64,000 nucleotides of DNA from Acidobacteriota bacterium (GTDB lineage: Bacteria > Acidobacteriota > Terriglobia > Acidiferrales > UBA7541): contig JABCZF010000005.1 of assembly GCA_013289825.1 (NCBI GenBank), forward strand, positions 1-64,000, written 5' to 3'. The position numbers and the translations under genes were made by a program. Under the pieces are notes generated by a model. It was not told the origin of the DNA and did not search any database. It was given only the letters and a program-made list of their open reading frames with translations. Of the stretch, positions 27,839 to 38,774 are shown piece by piece. Positions within the stretch are counted from its first letter, which is position 1, and every line of letters starts with the position of its first letter.

Positions 27839-28612
27839 TTATTCGCGAATTGCCCGCGTGAGCATGCTGCCGGCGGCGGTGTCCACCAGCCAAAGCAGGG
27901 TGCCCTTCACCGGTTGAATCAACTGGGCCGGCAACTGATCCGGCTCGTAAAAGCGTTCGAGGACTGCTGTGAGGGCCGCAGCCTTGTCGGCGCCGGTCAC
28001 CATGAAGATGATGTTGGCCGCGTTATTCACGGCTGGGGCGGTTAGGGTGATGCGGTCCATAAGGACTTTGCCTACCCAATTATGCACCGCAATGCGGCGA
28101 GTTTCGCGCAGGGCTTTTGTGCCCGGAAAAATCGATAGCGTGTGTCCTTCGTTGCCCATCCCGAGAAGGACCAGGTCAAAGCGAGGAAACTGGCCATCTG
28201 CCAGGTTGTAATACGTTCGAAGGTATTGGTCGTACTCCTTGGCGGCATCTTCGGCTACCGGATACTCGCCTTTGATGCGCGTGATTTGCTCGGGTTGCAG
28301 TGGAGATTTGGAAATCAACGATTCAGTGGCCATGCGAAAATTGCTATCAGCATGGTCCGGCTTAACATGGCGCTCGTCACCAAAGAAAAGATGCATGTGG
28401 TCCCAGGGGACGAGGGGGCCGAGAGCGGGATCATCGACGAGCAGGCTGTAGAGAAGCTTGGGTGTGGATCCGCCAGCCAGGGCCACGTCGAAGGATCCTT
28501 TTTCTTTTACGGCAGCTGCGGCGATCTGGACGAATTTCTGCGCGCAGCGATTCGCGATCGCCCTAGCGTCCGGCAAGACTCGAACTTCGGCTTTGGATTG
28601 GTAGTCGATCAT
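27839..28612 (-). CDS. pgl: 6-phosphogluconolactonase
   Basis: Hydrolyses 6-phosphogluconolactone, the second step of the oxidative pentose phosphate pathway. A 257-aa DevB/SOL-type protein with the family motifs VALAGGSTPKLLYSLL, LFFGDERHVKPDHADSNF, LVLLGMGNEGHTLSIFPGT and a VTGADKAAAL segment near the C-terminus. It lies between zwf (34 nt upstream) and fbaB (14 nt downstream), the expected order of pathway partners. Confidence 0.93.
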   Translation of the reverse strand: MIDYQSKAEVRVLPDARAIANRCAQKFVQIAAAAVKEKGSFDVALAGGSTPKLLYSLLVDDPALGPLVPWDHMHLFFGDERHVKPDHADSNFRMATESLISKSPLQPEQITRIKGEYPVAEDAAKEYDQYLRTYYNLADGQFPRFDLVLLGMGNEGHTLSIFPGTKALRETRRIAVHNWVGKVLMDRITLTAPAVNNAANIIFMVTGADKAAALTAVLERFYEPDQLPAQLIQPVKGTLLWLVDTAAGSMLTRAIRE

Positions 28613-28646
28613 GCGATGCCTAGCTCCGTGGTTCGTCGTTCGCGCG

Positions 28647-30236
28647 CTACTTATTCATCGCTCCCGCGCCCTTCAGGTTTTCCGTAGCCGTCGCGGAACT
28701 CTTCGCTTCGTCCTCGTCTTCACCGATCCTTCGCCACGCGCGGCCGTCGCGGGACATGAGTTCGTCGGCTTCCTTCGGTCCCCAAGACCCCGAGGCGTAG
28801 TTGGGAAAGCCGCGAGCGGGGAGCGCCTTCCAGACATCGATGACCGGCTCGATAGCAGCCCACCCGGCTTCGACCATGTCGGCGCGCTGGAAGAGGGTGG
28901 CATCACCCATCATGCAGTCGTACAGGAGGCGCTCATAGCCGGTGCTGTGCGACGTGCCAAAATCGCGGGCATAGTCGAAATCCATGTTGACGAGGCCCAG
29001 CTTCATGACCGATCCGGGAACCTTGGCGGCAAAGCGCCAAGAGATGCCTTCGTCGGGCTGGATGTGGATGACCATGCGGTTGGTGCGCGGGTCCTTGATG
29101 GGCGTCTTTCGAAACAACATGAAAGGCGTCCGGCGAAATTGGATGGCGATCTCTGTCACGCGCTTGGCCAGGCGCTTTCCGGTGCGGAGGTAGAAAGGCA
29201 CATCGCCCCAGCGCCAATTGTCGATTTTGAGCTTGAGAGCCACGAAAGTTTCGGTGTTCGAATCCGGCGCGACGCTGGGCTCGTTGCGATAGGCGGGAAC
29301 TTTTTGCCCGTCTTCGGTCCCTTCGCCGTATTGGCCGCGAACGGTGTTGTGCAAAACATCTTCGGGAGTGAGAACTTGCAATGCGTGCAGAATTTCGGCT
29401 TGTTTGTCGCGGACGGCGTCGGCTTCAAAGGAGATGGGCGGTTCCATGGCCGTGAGGGTCAGGAGCTGAAAAAGGTGGTTGGGCACCATGTCCTTGAGGG
29501 CGCCCGCGGTTTCATAAAAGGCGCCACGGTGTTCGACGCCGACGGATTCGGCGGCGGTGATTTGCACATGATCGATGTAGGTGCGATTCCAGAGCGGCTC
29601 GATCATGCTGTTGGCAAAGCGGAAGACCATCAGGTTCTGGACTGTTTCCTTGCCGAGGTAGTGATCGATCCGAAATATCTGTTTTTCGGTCAGGATTTCT
29701 TTTAGTTCTTTGTTCAATTGCTTCGCGGAGGGCAGGTCGTGGCCGAACGGTTTTTCCACGATGACGCGGGTCCACCTGCCGTTTTCTTCCTTGGTGAGGC
29801 CAATCTCCCCCAGCTTTTGGACGATCAGCGAGAAAAAGTTGAAAGAGACGGCCAGGTAGTGGAACAGATTGCCCTGTGTGCTGTGGTTCTTCTCGGCTTC
29901 GGCGATCTGTTCTTTGAGACGCTGGTAGGCTGCGGGATCCTTAAAATCGCCCTGCACGTAGTAGATGCGGTCGAGAAACCATTGCCACAGCTTCGGGTCC
30001 ACGGGATGTTCTTCGAATTTTGTGATCTCTTCATTGAGCATCGCACGGAAGGAATCCGTGTTCATTTGATCGAACGCGAACCCGACGATGGCGAATTGTT
30101 CAGAAAGAAGGCCTTCCTGCTTGAGGTTAATGAGCGCAGGGATAAGCTTGCGTTTGGTGAGGTCGCCGCTGGCACCGAAAATCACCATTACGCAAGGGGA
30201 GCCGGTGACAGCGGCGTCGCTTTGATTCGAGGTCAT
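28647..30236 (-). CDS. zwf: Glucose-6-phosphate 1-dehydrogenase
   Basis: Oxidises glucose 6-phosphate to 6-phosphogluconolactone with reduction of NADP (or NAD). The N-terminal nucleotide-binding motif is [16 protein letters not shown] and the active-site motif [14 protein letters not shown] contains the catalytic His. Conserved [14 protein letters not shown] follows. The 529-aa length is slightly longer than usual (about 490-510), with a charged C-terminal tail ([18 protein letters not shown]). It lies between gnd and pgl in the operon. Confidence 0.95.
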   Translation of the reverse strand: MTSNQSDAAVTGSPCVMVIFGASGDLTKRKLIPALINLKQEGLLSEQFAIVGFAFDQMNTDSFRAMLNEEITKFEEHPVDPKLWQWFLDRIYYVQGDFKDPAAYQRLKEQIAEAEKNHSTQGNLFHYLAVSFNFFSLIVQKLGEIGLTKEENGRWTRVIVEKPFGHDLPSAKQLNKELKEILTEKQIFRIDHYLGKETVQNLMVFRFANSMIEPLWNRTYIDHVQITAAESVGVEHRGAFYETAGALKDMVPNHLFQLLTLTAMEPPISFEADAVRDKQAEILHALQVLTPEDVLHNTVRGQYGEGTEDGQKVPAYRNEPSVAPDSNTETFVALKLKIDNWRWGDVPFYLRTGKRLAKRVTEIAIQFRRTPFMLFRKTPIKDPRTNRMVIHIQPDEGISWRFAAKVPGSVMKLGLVNMDFDYARDFGTSHSTGYERLLYDCMMGDATLFQRADMVEAGWAAIEPVIDVWKALPARGFPNYASGSWGPKEADELMSRDGRAWRRIGEDEDEAKSSATATENLKGAGAMNK

Positions 30237-30279
30237 CCAGTTGGTCCTGTCTCAGCTGTGCAATTTACCGGCGAAAAGA

Positions 30280-31299
30280 TCAGTGGCCGGATTTTTTCTC
30301 AATGTGGCCGCCGAACTGAAAACGCATGGCCGAGAGAACTTTAGCCGCAAAATCATCTTCTCCGCGCGACGTGAAGCGCTGGAAAAGAGATGCGGTTAGG
30401 ACCGGCGCAGGCGCAGTAGATTCGATGGCCGCGAGAATGGTCCAGCGGCCCTCGCCAGAATCGGAGACGCGGCCTGAAAAACGCTCGAGAGTCGGCTGCT
30501 CCAGAAGGGAGATCGCGGTCAGATCGAGCAGCCAGGAGGCCACCACGCTGCCGCGTCGCCAGACTTCGGTGATGTCGGCGAGATTGAAGTCATATTGATA
30601 GTGTTCGGGATGGCGGAGCGGGGTGGTCTCGGCGTCCGATTCGCGTTGGGATTTTCCGGCGTTGGCGTGCTTCAGGATGTTGAGTCCTTCGGCGTACGCG
30701 GCCATGAGGCCGTATTCGATGCCGTTGTGGACCATTTTCACGAAATGGCCGGCACCGGACGGGCCGCAGTGGAGATAGCCTTCTTCGGCGGTGCCGCCGG
30801 CTTTTTCGCGGCCAGGAGTGCGGTCGGCGTTTCCGCGGCCCGGGGCGAGCGATTTGAAGATGGGATCGAGGCGATTCACGATGTCCAGTTCGCCACCGAT
30901 CATCTGGCAGTAGCCGCGTTCGAGGCCCCAGACACCGCCGCTGGTGCCAACGTCGCAATAATGAAGGCCTTTCCCGGAAAGTTCCTTGGCGCGGCGGATG
31001 TCGTCGATGTAGTAGGAGTTGCCGCCGTCGATGACGATGTCGCCGGATTCGAGCTTGCTGGTTAGATCGTGGAGGGTCGCATCGACGACCGCTGCGGGAA
31101 CCATCAGCCAGACGGCGCGGGGCTTTTGGAGTTTTTTGACGAAATCATCGAGCGAGGTGGCTCCCGTAGCGCCTTCTCCGGCGAGTTGTTTCACGGAGTC
31201 CGCGCTGCGGTCATAGACGACGCAAGTGTGGCCGTTTTTTTGCAGGCGCCGGACCATGTTGGCGCCCATTCTCCCAAGACCGATCATGCCAAGTTGCAT
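30280..31299 (-). CDS. gnd: 6-phosphogluconate dehydrogenase, decarboxylating (short GntZ/YqeC-type)
   Basis: Oxidatively decarboxylates 6-phosphogluconate to ribulose 5-phosphate. The N-terminal Rossmann motif is [13 protein letters not shown]; substrate- and catalytic-site motifs are [15 protein letters not shown] and [19 protein letters not shown] (catalytic Lys). At 339 aa it belongs to the short class, which often prefers NAD; the cofactor cannot be decided here. It is 43 nt upstream of zwf and 64 nt downstream of pgi in the same transcription direction. Confidence 0.93.
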   Translation of the reverse strand: MQLGMIGLGRMGANMVRRLQKNGHTCVVYDRSADSVKQLAGEGATGATSLDDFVKKLQKPRAVWLMVPAAVVDATLHDLTSKLESGDIVIDGGNSYYIDDIRRAKELSGKGLHYCDVGTSGGVWGLERGYCQMIGGELDIVNRLDPIFKSLAPGRGNADRTPGREKAGGTAEEGYLHCGPSGAGHFVKMVHNGIEYGLMAAYAEGLNILKHANAGKSQRESDAETTPLRHPEHYQYDFNLADITEVWRRGSVVASWLLDLTAISLLEQPTLERFSGRVSDSGEGRWTILAAIESTAPAPVLTASLFQRFTSRGEDDFAAKVLSAMRFQFGGHIEKKSGH

Positions 31300-31363
31300 C
31301 GCGATTGCTCCTGTGCCTTTGTTTTATAGAGCTTGTCTGCTTTAAAGTCTTTGCAAGTTATTT

Positions 31364-33079
31364 TTACGCGAGCGCTTCATGGACCGCGTTCGTCAGCGTC
31401 GCCAGCCCGGCGGCGACATCCTTACCGAGATGCACGCGCAACGCTCGCCGGCCACGCTCCGCCAGCACAGCAAAATCGCCGCGCGCCTGCGCTGCTTTCA
31501 CGACGCCAAAGGTGTACTTCTGCCCAGGAACGAGGATGTCCACCGCGTCGTCGCAAGTGATCTGCAGAAAAACGCCCGAATTGGGACCTCCTTTGTAGGC
31601 TTGTCCCGTGGAGTGAAGGAAACGCGGGCCAAAGCCGAGGGCCGTGGCGACTTTTTTGTTGTCACGCACGGCCAGGCGGATGGCTTCGAGCGCCTCTTCA
31701 TGCGCTTCGTTCATGGTGATGTAGCCGAGCACGGCAAAATAGTCCCCGGAGCCGATGCGCGACAGATGTTTCTTCAAAAAGCCAGTCAGAGTGCCACCGC
31801 CCTTAAGTTCGGCGGCATTTTTCACATCGGCGTAGAGCTTCGCGCCGTCGCCCGTAAAGAAAGGCGATTCGGCAGGGAGTTTGCCGCTGGATTCATATTC
31901 GGTGGTCAACTTGCGGGTTTCCGCCTTGCTGGCCTCGACATCGGGCTGATTGAAGGCATTGATGCCGATCAGAGCGCCGGCCACCGCTGTGGCGATCTCC
32001 CAGCGGAAGAACTCCTGGCCGAGGTTGTAGATGTCGGGTAGTACAATGCGCACGACCGGATTCCCAGCCTCTGCCAGGGCCTCGACTTCCGCGGATTGGT
32101 CCCCGTCCGGATCCGACTCCAGGCGCAGATAGGCGAAAACGCGGTCAGTGCCGTAGGCATCCGGTTTGGCGAGACGTTCGCGGTCGACGGGAATGATGCC
32201 TTTGCCGGATTTTCCGGTGGATTCGGCAAGCAACTGCTCGAGCCAGGCGCCCAGGTCGAAAATTCCCGGCGAAGTGATGATGGTGATCTTGTCGCGGCCC
32301 TGATTGGCGGCGATGCCGAGAATGGTTCCGAGGATGACGCCTGGATTCGCGCTAACATCGGTGTCTGCGCCGCAAGCTTCCACCATTTCTTGCGTGTTTT
32401 TCAGGAACTTCAAGACGTCGATGCCCATCATAGCGGCGGGCACCATTCCGAAATTTGAAAGGGCTGAGTAACGGCCGCCGATGCTGGGCACGCCCATGAA
32501 AATTTTGCGGAACTTGTCTTTCTCGGCGACCCGCTGCATTTTTGAGCCAGGATCAGTGATGGCGATGAACCGGTTGCCGACTTCCTTTTCGCTTACTTTC
32601 GCTTTGACGCGATCAAAAAAGTATTGCTTGTAGATGTTGGGTTCGAGCGTACTGCCGGATTTGCTGGAAACAATGCAAATGGTGCTGGCGAGATCCACGC
32701 TCTCTTCGATGGATTTGATTTGCGCGGGATCGGTGGAATCCAAAACGTGAAGTTCTGGATACCCGGAGGCCTTGCCGAAGGTCAAGCGCAGCACTTCGGG
32801 ACAGAGGCTGGAGCCGCCCATTCCGAGCAGCAGTGCGTCTTTAAAGGCTGCTTTTTTAATGTCAGCAGCGATCTCTGTCAGCGCGTCAACGCTCTCGATC
32901 TGTCGTTCGGTGATATCCAGCCAGCCGAGCCACTTGCCCTCGTCGGCACCGGTCCACAGCGAGGCATCTTTTAGCCAGAGCCGTTTTGCCTTGCCGCCCT
33001 TCTTCCAATCCTGAAGCGAGGCATGCACATCACTTTCGAGTTTGTCCGGGAGTGTGTAGGTCTGGCGATTCACGCTCAC
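31364..33079 (-). CDS. pgi: Glucose-6-phosphate isomerase, of the Tal-Pgi-fusion type but as a separate protein
   Basis: Interconverts glucose 6-phosphate and fructose 6-phosphate. The 571-aa protein has isomerase signatures: LLGMGGSSLCPEVLR, VSSKSGSTLEPN, IGGRYSALSNFGMVPAA and QRDK-like NQGRDKITI. It aligns by pattern with the isomerase half of the bifunctional transaldolase/glucose-6-phosphate isomerase known in several bacteria. Here the transaldolase half is a separate upstream gene whose stop overlaps this start by 4 nt, so the fused protein is split into two coupled genes. Confidence 0.92.
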   Translation of the reverse strand: MSVNRQTYTLPDKLESDVHASLQDWKKGGKAKRLWLKDASLWTGADEGKWLGWLDITERQIESVDALTEIAADIKKAAFKDALLLGMGGSSLCPEVLRLTFGKASGYPELHVLDSTDPAQIKSIEESVDLASTICIVSSKSGSTLEPNIYKQYFFDRVKAKVSEKEVGNRFIAITDPGSKMQRVAEKDKFRKIFMGVPSIGGRYSALSNFGMVPAAMMGIDVLKFLKNTQEMVEACGADTDVSANPGVILGTILGIAANQGRDKITIITSPGIFDLGAWLEQLLAESTGKSGKGIIPVDRERLAKPDAYGTDRVFAYLRLESDPDGDQSAEVEALAEAGNPVVRIVLPDIYNLGQEFFRWEIATAVAGALIGINAFNQPDVEASKAETRKLTTEYESSGKLPAESPFFTGDGAKLYADVKNAAELKGGGTLTGFLKKHLSRIGSGDYFAVLGYITMNEAHEEALEAIRLAVRDNKKVATALGFGPRFLHSTGQAYKGGPNSGVFLQITCDDAVDILVPGQKYTFGVVKAAQARGDFAVLAERGRRALRVHLGKDVAAGLATLTNAVHEALA

Positions 33080-34245
33080 GCACTCACCCCTGCGCTTTTT
33101 CCCGTCGCCTCCAAGAGCTGCTTGAACGCATCGGCGAAAAGTTTGACGCCGTCCACCAGGAGTTTGTCGGTCACTTCCTTCATGGAAATGCCGGACTTGG
33201 CGAGGTTGTCCATGATCGTGCGCGCTCCGTTGACGTCTTCCGTCAAACTGTTGCGGAGTTTGCCGTGATCGCGGAAGCCGTCGAAAGTGGCCGGTGGAAT
33301 GGTGTCCACGGTGTCAGCGCCAATCAGTTCTTCGACGTAGACGACGTCGCGATACTTTGGGTTCTTCGTGCTTGTGCTGGCCCACAGCAGCCGTTGCGTT
33401 TGCGCGCCTTTGGCCGCCAAAGCATTCCAACGAGCGCCGCTAAACAGTTCCTGATATTTCTTGTAGGTGAGCTTGGCATTGGCAATGGCGATTTTGCCGT
33501 GGAGACCTTCAAGCACGCCCTTTTGTGCCGGGTCAGAGGTTGTTTTCAGTTTTTCGTCAACCTTGCTGTCGACCAGGGTATCGATGCGGCTGACAAAGAA
33601 GCTGGCTACGCTGGCGATATGGCTGATGTCTTGGCCCTTGGCCGAGCGAGCCTCCAGAGCGGCCAGGAAAGCTTCAGCAACCTTCTCGTAGGCGGATTGC
33701 GCGAAGAGCAGGGTGATATTGATGTTCAGACCCTCTTCGAGCGTTTGGCGGATCGCGGGAATGCCCTCAGGCGTGGCCGGAATCTTGATCATGACATTGG
33801 GGCGATTCACAGACTTCCACAGGCGGCGCGCTTCGTCGATGGTGCCCTGGGTGTCGTTGGCGAGGTACGGAGAGACTTCCAGGCTGACGTAGCCGTCACG
33901 GCGCTTGGACTCGGCGTAAACCGTTTTGAAAACGTCGCAGGCATCCTGAACGTCGCGGATGGCGATCTTTTCGAAGAGACCTTTGGCGTCGAGTTTTTTT
34001 GCATCAGGCGAATTAAGGATGTCCGAGTAGAGGTTACTGCCCGTAATGGCTTTTTCGAAAATCGCCGGATTGGACGTCATGCCGCGAAGTCCATCGTCAT
34101 CGATATATTTTTTCAGGCCGCCGCTGGTGAGCAGGTCTCTGCGAATATAGTCCATCCACGGGGATTGCCCGAAACCCAGCAGCGCTTTCAAGGGATTGGC
34201 GCCTTGAGCCGTGCCGATATTTGGGATGGTGGTGGTCGTCGTCAT
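33076..34245 (-). CDS. tal: Transaldolase (mycobacterial-type length)
   Basis: Transfers a dihydroxyacetone unit between sugar phosphates in the non-oxidative pentose phosphate pathway. Family motifs are GLRGMTSNPAIFEKAI (N-terminal), YVSLEVSPYLAND, and the Schiff-base Lys in NVMIKIPATPEGIPAI. The 389-aa length fits the longer transaldolase subfamily. It overlaps pgi by 4 nt downstream and lies 112 nt after rpiB. Confidence 0.94.
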   Translation of the reverse strand: MTTTTTIPNIGTAQGANPLKALLGFGQSPWMDYIRRDLLTSGGLKKYIDDDGLRGMTSNPAIFEKAITGSNLYSDILNSPDAKKLDAKGLFEKIAIRDVQDACDVFKTVYAESKRRDGYVSLEVSPYLANDTQGTIDEARRLWKSVNRPNVMIKIPATPEGIPAIRQTLEEGLNINITLLFAQSAYEKVAEAFLAALEARSAKGQDISHIASVASFFVSRIDTLVDSKVDEKLKTTSDPAQKGVLEGLHGKIAIANAKLTYKKYQELFSGARWNALAAKGAQTQRLLWASTSTKNPKYRDVVYVEELIGADTVDTIPPATFDGFRDHGKLRNSLTEDVNGARTIMDNLAKSGISMKEVTDKLLVDGVKLFADAFKQLLEATGKSAGVSA

Positions 34246-34357
34246 GATAGTTCTCCTCTAGCGTTGGAAACCGGTTGAACGTCTATTGTACTCCTTGGGA
34301 GTCTGGCCGCGCCGGTCACTTGCTCTTTGGGCCATCCAGTCTAGTGCCAACTAGGGT

Positions 34358-34816
34358 TCAGGAGCCTTTCGAGTACTTGGTCTCCAGGGCCTTCACTTTG
34401 GCGAGCCGCCGCACATGCCGCTCTTCGTTTGAAAACTTCGCGCCCATAAATGCCGTCAGCAGATCATGCGCAAGGGCCACGCCAACGACGCGGGAACCGA
34501 GCACGAGCACATTGATGTTGTCGTGCTCAACTCCTTGATGCGCCGAATAGGTGTCATGGCACATGCCCGCGCGAATGCCGGGGAGCTTGTTGGCGGCAAC
34601 GCTGGCGCCCACACCGCTGCCGCAGATGAGCACGCCGCGTTCGGCCTTGCCATCGAGGACGGCTCGGCCAACGGCTTCCGCGAAATCGGGATAGTCCGAC
34701 GGATTTTCGTTGAAAGCGCCGACGTCCAGAACGTCGTTACCCATCGAACGCAACACGTCGCCCATGGCGTTCTTCAGTTGAAAGCCGGCGTGGTCGGAAC
34801 CAATCACAACTTTCAT
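34358..34816 (-). CDS. rpiB: Ribose-5-phosphate isomerase B
   Basis: Interconverts ribose 5-phosphate and ribulose 5-phosphate. The 152-aa protein starts at [15 protein letters not shown] (ATG 34816). It has the catalytic Cys region [17 protein letters not shown] and the following [17 protein letters not shown], then the C-terminal VRRLAKV. Seven nt separate it from the tkt stop. The ORF extends to 34873 into tkt, but that extension has no similarity. Confidence 0.95.
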   Translation of the reverse strand: MKVVIGSDHAGFQLKNAMGDVLRSMGNDVLDVGAFNENPSDYPDFAEAVGRAVLDGKAERGVLICGSGVGASVAANKLPGIRAGMCHDTYSAHQGVEHDNINVLVLGSRVVGVALAHDLLTAFMGAKFSNEERHVRRLAKVKALETKYSKGS

Positions 34817-34823
34817 GTAGCGC

Positions 34824-36878
34824 TCACTTTCCCAAGACCTCTTTGACCGCGGCGAGAACGGTTTCGACCTCAAAGCCGAATTTCTTGAGCAAATCTTTCA
34901 GCGGGGCAGACGCTCCAAAAGAGCGCATGCCGATGATTTTACCTTTGGGGCCGACGTAGCGGTCCCAACCGAAAACGGATTCCATCTCGACGGAAACGCG
35001 CGCGGCCACGCTGGCGGGCAAAACACTTTCCTTGTAAGCCGCGTCCTGCTTTTCGAAAAGCTCCCAGCTGGGCATACTGACGACCCGAGCTTTTACGCTT
35101 TCGGCGGTCAACTTTTCATAAGCCGCAATGCACAAGCCGACTTCGCTTCCGCTGGCCAGCAAGATGACGTCGGGCTTTGCGCCTGGGGCGTCGGCCAGGA
35201 CGTAGGCACCCTTTCTGACACCTGATGCCGGAGCATACTTCGTGCGATCCAAAGTAGGCATCGCCTGGCGAGTGAAGACCAGCGTCGCGGGGCCGTGGGT
35301 GTACTGCATAGCGACTTTGTAGGCTTCGACGACCTCGTTGGCGTCGCCCGGGCGAAAGACCAGCATGTTGGGCATCGCGCGATAGGCGGCAAGCTGTTCG
35401 ACGGGCTGGTGCGTCGGCCCATCTTCGCCGACTCCTATGGAGTCGTGCGTGAAAATATAAATGGCTGGAATTTCCATCAAGGCGCCAAGGCGCATGCTGG
35501 GGCGCATGTAGTCGCTGAAATTGAAAAAGGTGGCGCTGAAGGCGCGCAGCTTGGAAAGCGTCATGCCGTTGACGATGGCGCCCATGGCGTGTTCCCGCAC
35601 GCCGAAATGGATGTTGCGGCCATGATAAGCGTCCGGGAAAAAATCGCCTGCGCCTTCAAAGGTGAGATTCGTTTTGTTGGATTTTGCCAAGTCAGCCGAC
35701 CCGCCGATGAGCCAGGGAATACTCACCGCGAGCGCGTTCAGCGTCTTGCCAGAGCTCTCACGGGTTGCCATCCCTTTGGGGTCGGCGGGGAAGGAGGGCA
35801 GGTTTTTGTCCCAGCCGTCGGGGAGCTGGCCGCTTTGCATGCGGTCGATCTGCTCAGCGAGCTGCGGAAACTGTTTTTTGTACTCGGCGAATTTCGCGTT
35901 CCATGCGGAGTGGGCCTGGGCGCCGCGTTTGCCGACGCCGTTCTTGAATTGATCGTAGACGCCGTCAGGCACGAGGAACTTTGCGTCTTCCGGCCAGCCG
36001 TAATTCTTCTTGACCAATTTCACTTCGGCTTCGCCGAGCGGCTCACCGTGCGCTTCGTAGGTGTCTTGTTTGTGCGGGGAGCCGTACCCGATGTGGCTAT
36101 CCACGACGACCAGCGTAGGGCGATCTTTCGTTTTCAAGAAGGTGTCGTATCCGCGAGCCAGCATGCCTAGGTCGTTGGCGTCGCCGACCCGCGTCACATT
36201 CCACCCATAGCCGATAAAGCGCGTCATGACGTCTTCGTTGAAGGACCAATCCGCGGGGCCGTCGAGCGTGACGTGATTGTTGTCGTAAATCCAGCAGAGG
36301 TTTGAAAGCTTCAAATGTCCGGCGAGCGAAGCGGCTTCGCTGGACACGCCTTCCATGAGATCGCCGTCTCCGCAAACGGTGTATACGTTGAAGTCAAAGA
36401 TCTCCAAGCCAGGCTTGTTGAAATTTGCTCCAAGCCACTTGCTGGCGATGGCCATTCCGACGCTATTGCCGGCGCCCTGCCCGAGAGGTCCCGTGGTCGT
36501 TTCTACGCCAGTAGTGATGTGCGATTCAGGATGGCCAGGAGTTTTGCTACCGATTTGGCGGAATCGCTTGATTTCGTCCATGGAAACGGCCAGCGAGTCT
36601 AGGATTTTGCCGTCTTTGGTGGCTTCTTTTACGCCGGCGAGGTGCAGCGTGGCGTAGAGAAGCATGGATGCGTGGCCCGCGGAGAGAACAAAGCGGTCGC
36701 GATTGGGCCAGGTAGGGTCGGCGGGATCGTAGCGCAGATAGTTCTGCCAGAGTTCGTAGACGACCGGCGCCAAACCCATGGGCGCACCGGGGTGGCCGGA
36801 ATTTGCCTGTTGCACGGCGTCCATCGCCAGGGTGCGAATGGTGTTGATGCTCAACAGGTTCAGATTCGGCTGGCTCAC
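34824..36878 (-). CDS. tkt: Transketolase
   Basis: Thiamine-diphosphate-dependent transfer of two-carbon units between sugar phosphates. Signatures: [12 protein letters not shown] near the N-terminus, the ThDP motif [18 protein letters not shown]...[10 protein letters not shown], and the pyrimidine-domain segment [18 protein letters not shown]. About 684 aa. I chose GTG 36878, with AGGAGA about 5 nt before it; an ATG two bases upstream is in a different frame with an immediate stop. It is the first gene of the sugar-phosphate operon, and the 283-nt interval upstream should hold the promoter, which I could not pinpoint. Confidence 0.94.
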   Translation of the reverse strand: MSQPNLNLLSINTIRTLAMDAVQQANSGHPGAPMGLAPVVYELWQNYLRYDPADPTWPNRDRFVLSAGHASMLLYATLHLAGVKEATKDGKILDSLAVSMDEIKRFRQIGSKTPGHPESHITTGVETTTGPLGQGAGNSVGMAIASKWLGANFNKPGLEIFDFNVYTVCGDGDLMEGVSSEAASLAGHLKLSNLCWIYDNNHVTLDGPADWSFNEDVMTRFIGYGWNVTRVGDANDLGMLARGYDTFLKTKDRPTLVVVDSHIGYGSPHKQDTYEAHGEPLGEAEVKLVKKNYGWPEDAKFLVPDGVYDQFKNGVGKRGAQAHSAWNAKFAEYKKQFPQLAEQIDRMQSGQLPDGWDKNLPSFPADPKGMATRESSGKTLNALAVSIPWLIGGSADLAKSNKTNLTFEGAGDFFPDAYHGRNIHFGVREHAMGAIVNGMTLSKLRAFSATFFNFSDYMRPSMRLGALMEIPAIYIFTHDSIGVGEDGPTHQPVEQLAAYRAMPNMLVFRPGDANEVVEAYKVAMQYTHGPATLVFTRQAMPTLDRTKYAPASGVRKGAYVLADAPGAKPDVILLASGSEVGLCIAAYEKLTAESVKARVVSMPSWELFEKQDAAYKESVLPASVAARVSVEMESVFGWDRYVGPKGKIIGMRSFGASAPLKDLLKKFGFEVETVLAAVKEVLGK

Positions 36879-37161
36879 ATGGTCTCCTGTGGCGGGCAGG
36901 AAGGGCTCCCGCGGACCTCTCGTCAAAATTTGATGCACCAGAGTACAGAACGGATGAGTTGATTTTACGTCAAAATGAAAGCAGGCGCCCGTTCGCGCGT
37001 TGAATAGGTCGTTTGAGAACTCTTGCGCGATCGCGCTTGGTCCTCCTAGGAGGCGGGCGGCCATCCAGGGAGAGAAAGAAAAATTACCGCGCCACTCTCA
37101 AGTTGTCAATCAGGTTACAAAGCATTCACAAAAAAGGAGTTCGCCCTTCGAAGGCAAATCC

Positions 37162-38265
37162 TCAGGCCGGGACAACGACCTCTTTAGACGCACCGCACTT
37201 CTCGCAATACCCCAGCAGCGAATGTCGCACTCCGCCGCAGACCGGACATTTCTCGTAGAGCATCGCGCCGCACGCCGGACACGTATAAGGATCATCATGG
37301 GTGGCCTGACCGGATGGTTCTGGAAGAATTAGCTTTCGAATGGTTCGTTTGGTCCAAAAGGCGTATCGCAGAGGTCCCCTGCGAATCGGATATTCACAGA
37401 CGGGACATACGAATTTCTCGTAGGCTTCTCTGAATTGCTTCAACAAGAATTCCTTCTTGGGCGACACTACCATGCGCAGTAGATACAGCAGCACCTGCAC
37501 CACCAGGGCCATAGCAATGGCTATGAGAATGTATTTGAAGTATCGGGAGGGAAAATATTCGTGAAGAACCTCGAATAACTTCAGGAGCAGGGCCGCTCCG
37601 GTCGCGTAGATAATTGGTGCCAGCAGGGAACCGCGCTTGACGCGAAAGAAATAAAAAGCAATCAGCAGCAATGGAATCAGAACTAGAAGTTTGAGCGACG
37701 CCTTCTTCCGCTCATGCTGCTTCCGCAGGCCCACGTATTGCCGGTTGGCCGCTGCCCTCTGATCTTCCAGTTGAACGCGAACTCCGCTGTTCTTGTCTTG
37801 GATGGCTCGGGCTTGCTCCCGCAAATTTTCAAGTTCATCGTTCAAATCTTGGTACTTCGCCTGGTTGGAGAGAAAGAGGCGCTTGCTGTCCGTAAGAGCT
37901 TTGGCCTCCCCTTCGTTGGTTGCGGCGCCCTTCTGTAGTTCGAGGCGCTGAATCTCCAACAACTGGTTCATTGTTTCTCGCGAACTATTTGTACTGGCTT
38001 CGAGAGATGCTTGGCGCGCAACCACGTCCTGACGTCGCTGCTCAATCTGCGCTAGCTCTTGATTGGCGCTTCTTTCCCGTTCAAGCAGCGACTTATCGAG
38101 AATGCCAGCTTCCAGTTCTTGGAGCTGGGGACCCGGCAGCGAATCAATATCGTTCATCACGAACTCGAGCAGCCAATACGCCAAAAGCGAGAGGATAATG
38201 GTGAAGAACCCGATCAGGATGCGATGCGTCAGGGGGCCTCGAGGCTTCTGAGCAGTGTTCTTCAT
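37162..38265 (-). CDS. Hypothetical membrane protein with coiled coil and C-terminal zinc ribbons
   Basis: A 367-aa protein not recognised as a named family. An N-terminal TM helix (HRILIGFFTIILSLLAYWLLEF) precedes a long charged coiled coil (about residues 50-195, rich in Gln, Glu and Arg). Two to three further TM helices follow (LLVLIPLLLIAFYFF; ILIAIAMALVVQVLLYLL). The C-terminal domain holds CxxC pairs (CPVC, CPAC, CPVC, CEKC), typical of zinc ribbons. The gene is single between tkt and tRNA-Leu on the same strand as tkt. A membrane sensor or scaffold role is a guess. Confidence 0.7.
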   Translation of the reverse strand: MKNTAQKPRGPLTHRILIGFFTIILSLLAYWLLEFVMNDIDSLPGPQLQELEAGILDKSLLERERSANQELAQIEQRRQDVVARQASLEASTNSSRETMNQLLEIQRLELQKGAATNEGEAKALTDSKRLFLSNQAKYQDLNDELENLREQARAIQDKNSGVRVQLEDQRAAANRQYVGLRKQHERKKASLKLLVLIPLLLIAFYFFRVKRGSLLAPIIYATGAALLLKLFEVLHEYFPSRYFKYILIAIAMALVVQVLLYLLRMVVSPKKEFLLKQFREAYEKFVCPVCEYPIRRGPLRYAFWTKRTIRKLILPEPSGQATHDDPYTCPACGAMLYEKCPVCGGVRHSLLGYCEKCGASKEVVVPA

Positions 38266-38595
38266 TCGTGTAGCTCCTCGGCATATGGCAGGCGGCCAAA
38301 CAGGTTACGGCCTTTTCGCCGCTTGGGTTATTTCTGTTTTCGCGGCCAGATGCGGGAGGATGGCATTGTACACCCCCATCTTTCGGCTGCGGACCTGGGT
38401 GCTCCAAACTTTGGCTTCTAACCGAGCTCTCCTTTTCAGCTAGAGCTGCGTGCTGGCATAGAGCGGCGGGACACCAGAGCAAAAGAGTCCAATGGACACC
38501 TCTCCAGTCCCAGGACCGTTGCGGTTCGGCGACCGGCCGATGAAGCGCTCGGCATTGCAGTTGATGGTTGAGTTCGCTAGATTTGTAGTGCCCGT
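38266..38595. other. Intergenic stretch upstream of the zinc-ribbon membrane gene
   Basis: 330 nt between the start of the hypothetical membrane gene and tRNA-Leu. No recognisable gene. It probably contains the promoters of both, but no -10/-35 pair stood out. Confidence 0.5.
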
Positions 38596-38683
38596 GCCCG
38601 GGTGGCGGAATGGCAGACGCTGAGGACTTAAAATCCTCCGGGGATTTTTCCTCATGTGGGTTCGACTCCCACCCCGGGCACCA
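38596..38683 (+). tRNA. tRNA-Leu (anticodon UAA)
   Basis: The acceptor arm GCCCGGG (38596-38602) pairs with CCCGGGC (38673-38679), followed by discriminator A and an encoded CCA (38681-38683). The anticodon stem GAGGA/TCCTC encloses loop CTTAAAA with anticodon TAA. A long variable arm and the TTCGA-type T-loop are present, as in leucine tRNAs. A decayed integrase gene lies immediately downstream, so the tRNA may have been an integration site. Confidence 0.95.
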
Positions 38684-38774
38684 GTCTTTCTTGTTGAAGA
38701 TGAATCAATTGTTGGGCCGCACCTTTCCGTGTACCTCTGGTGTACCCCACTTTGCGAAAGAACGAGCCGATGGC

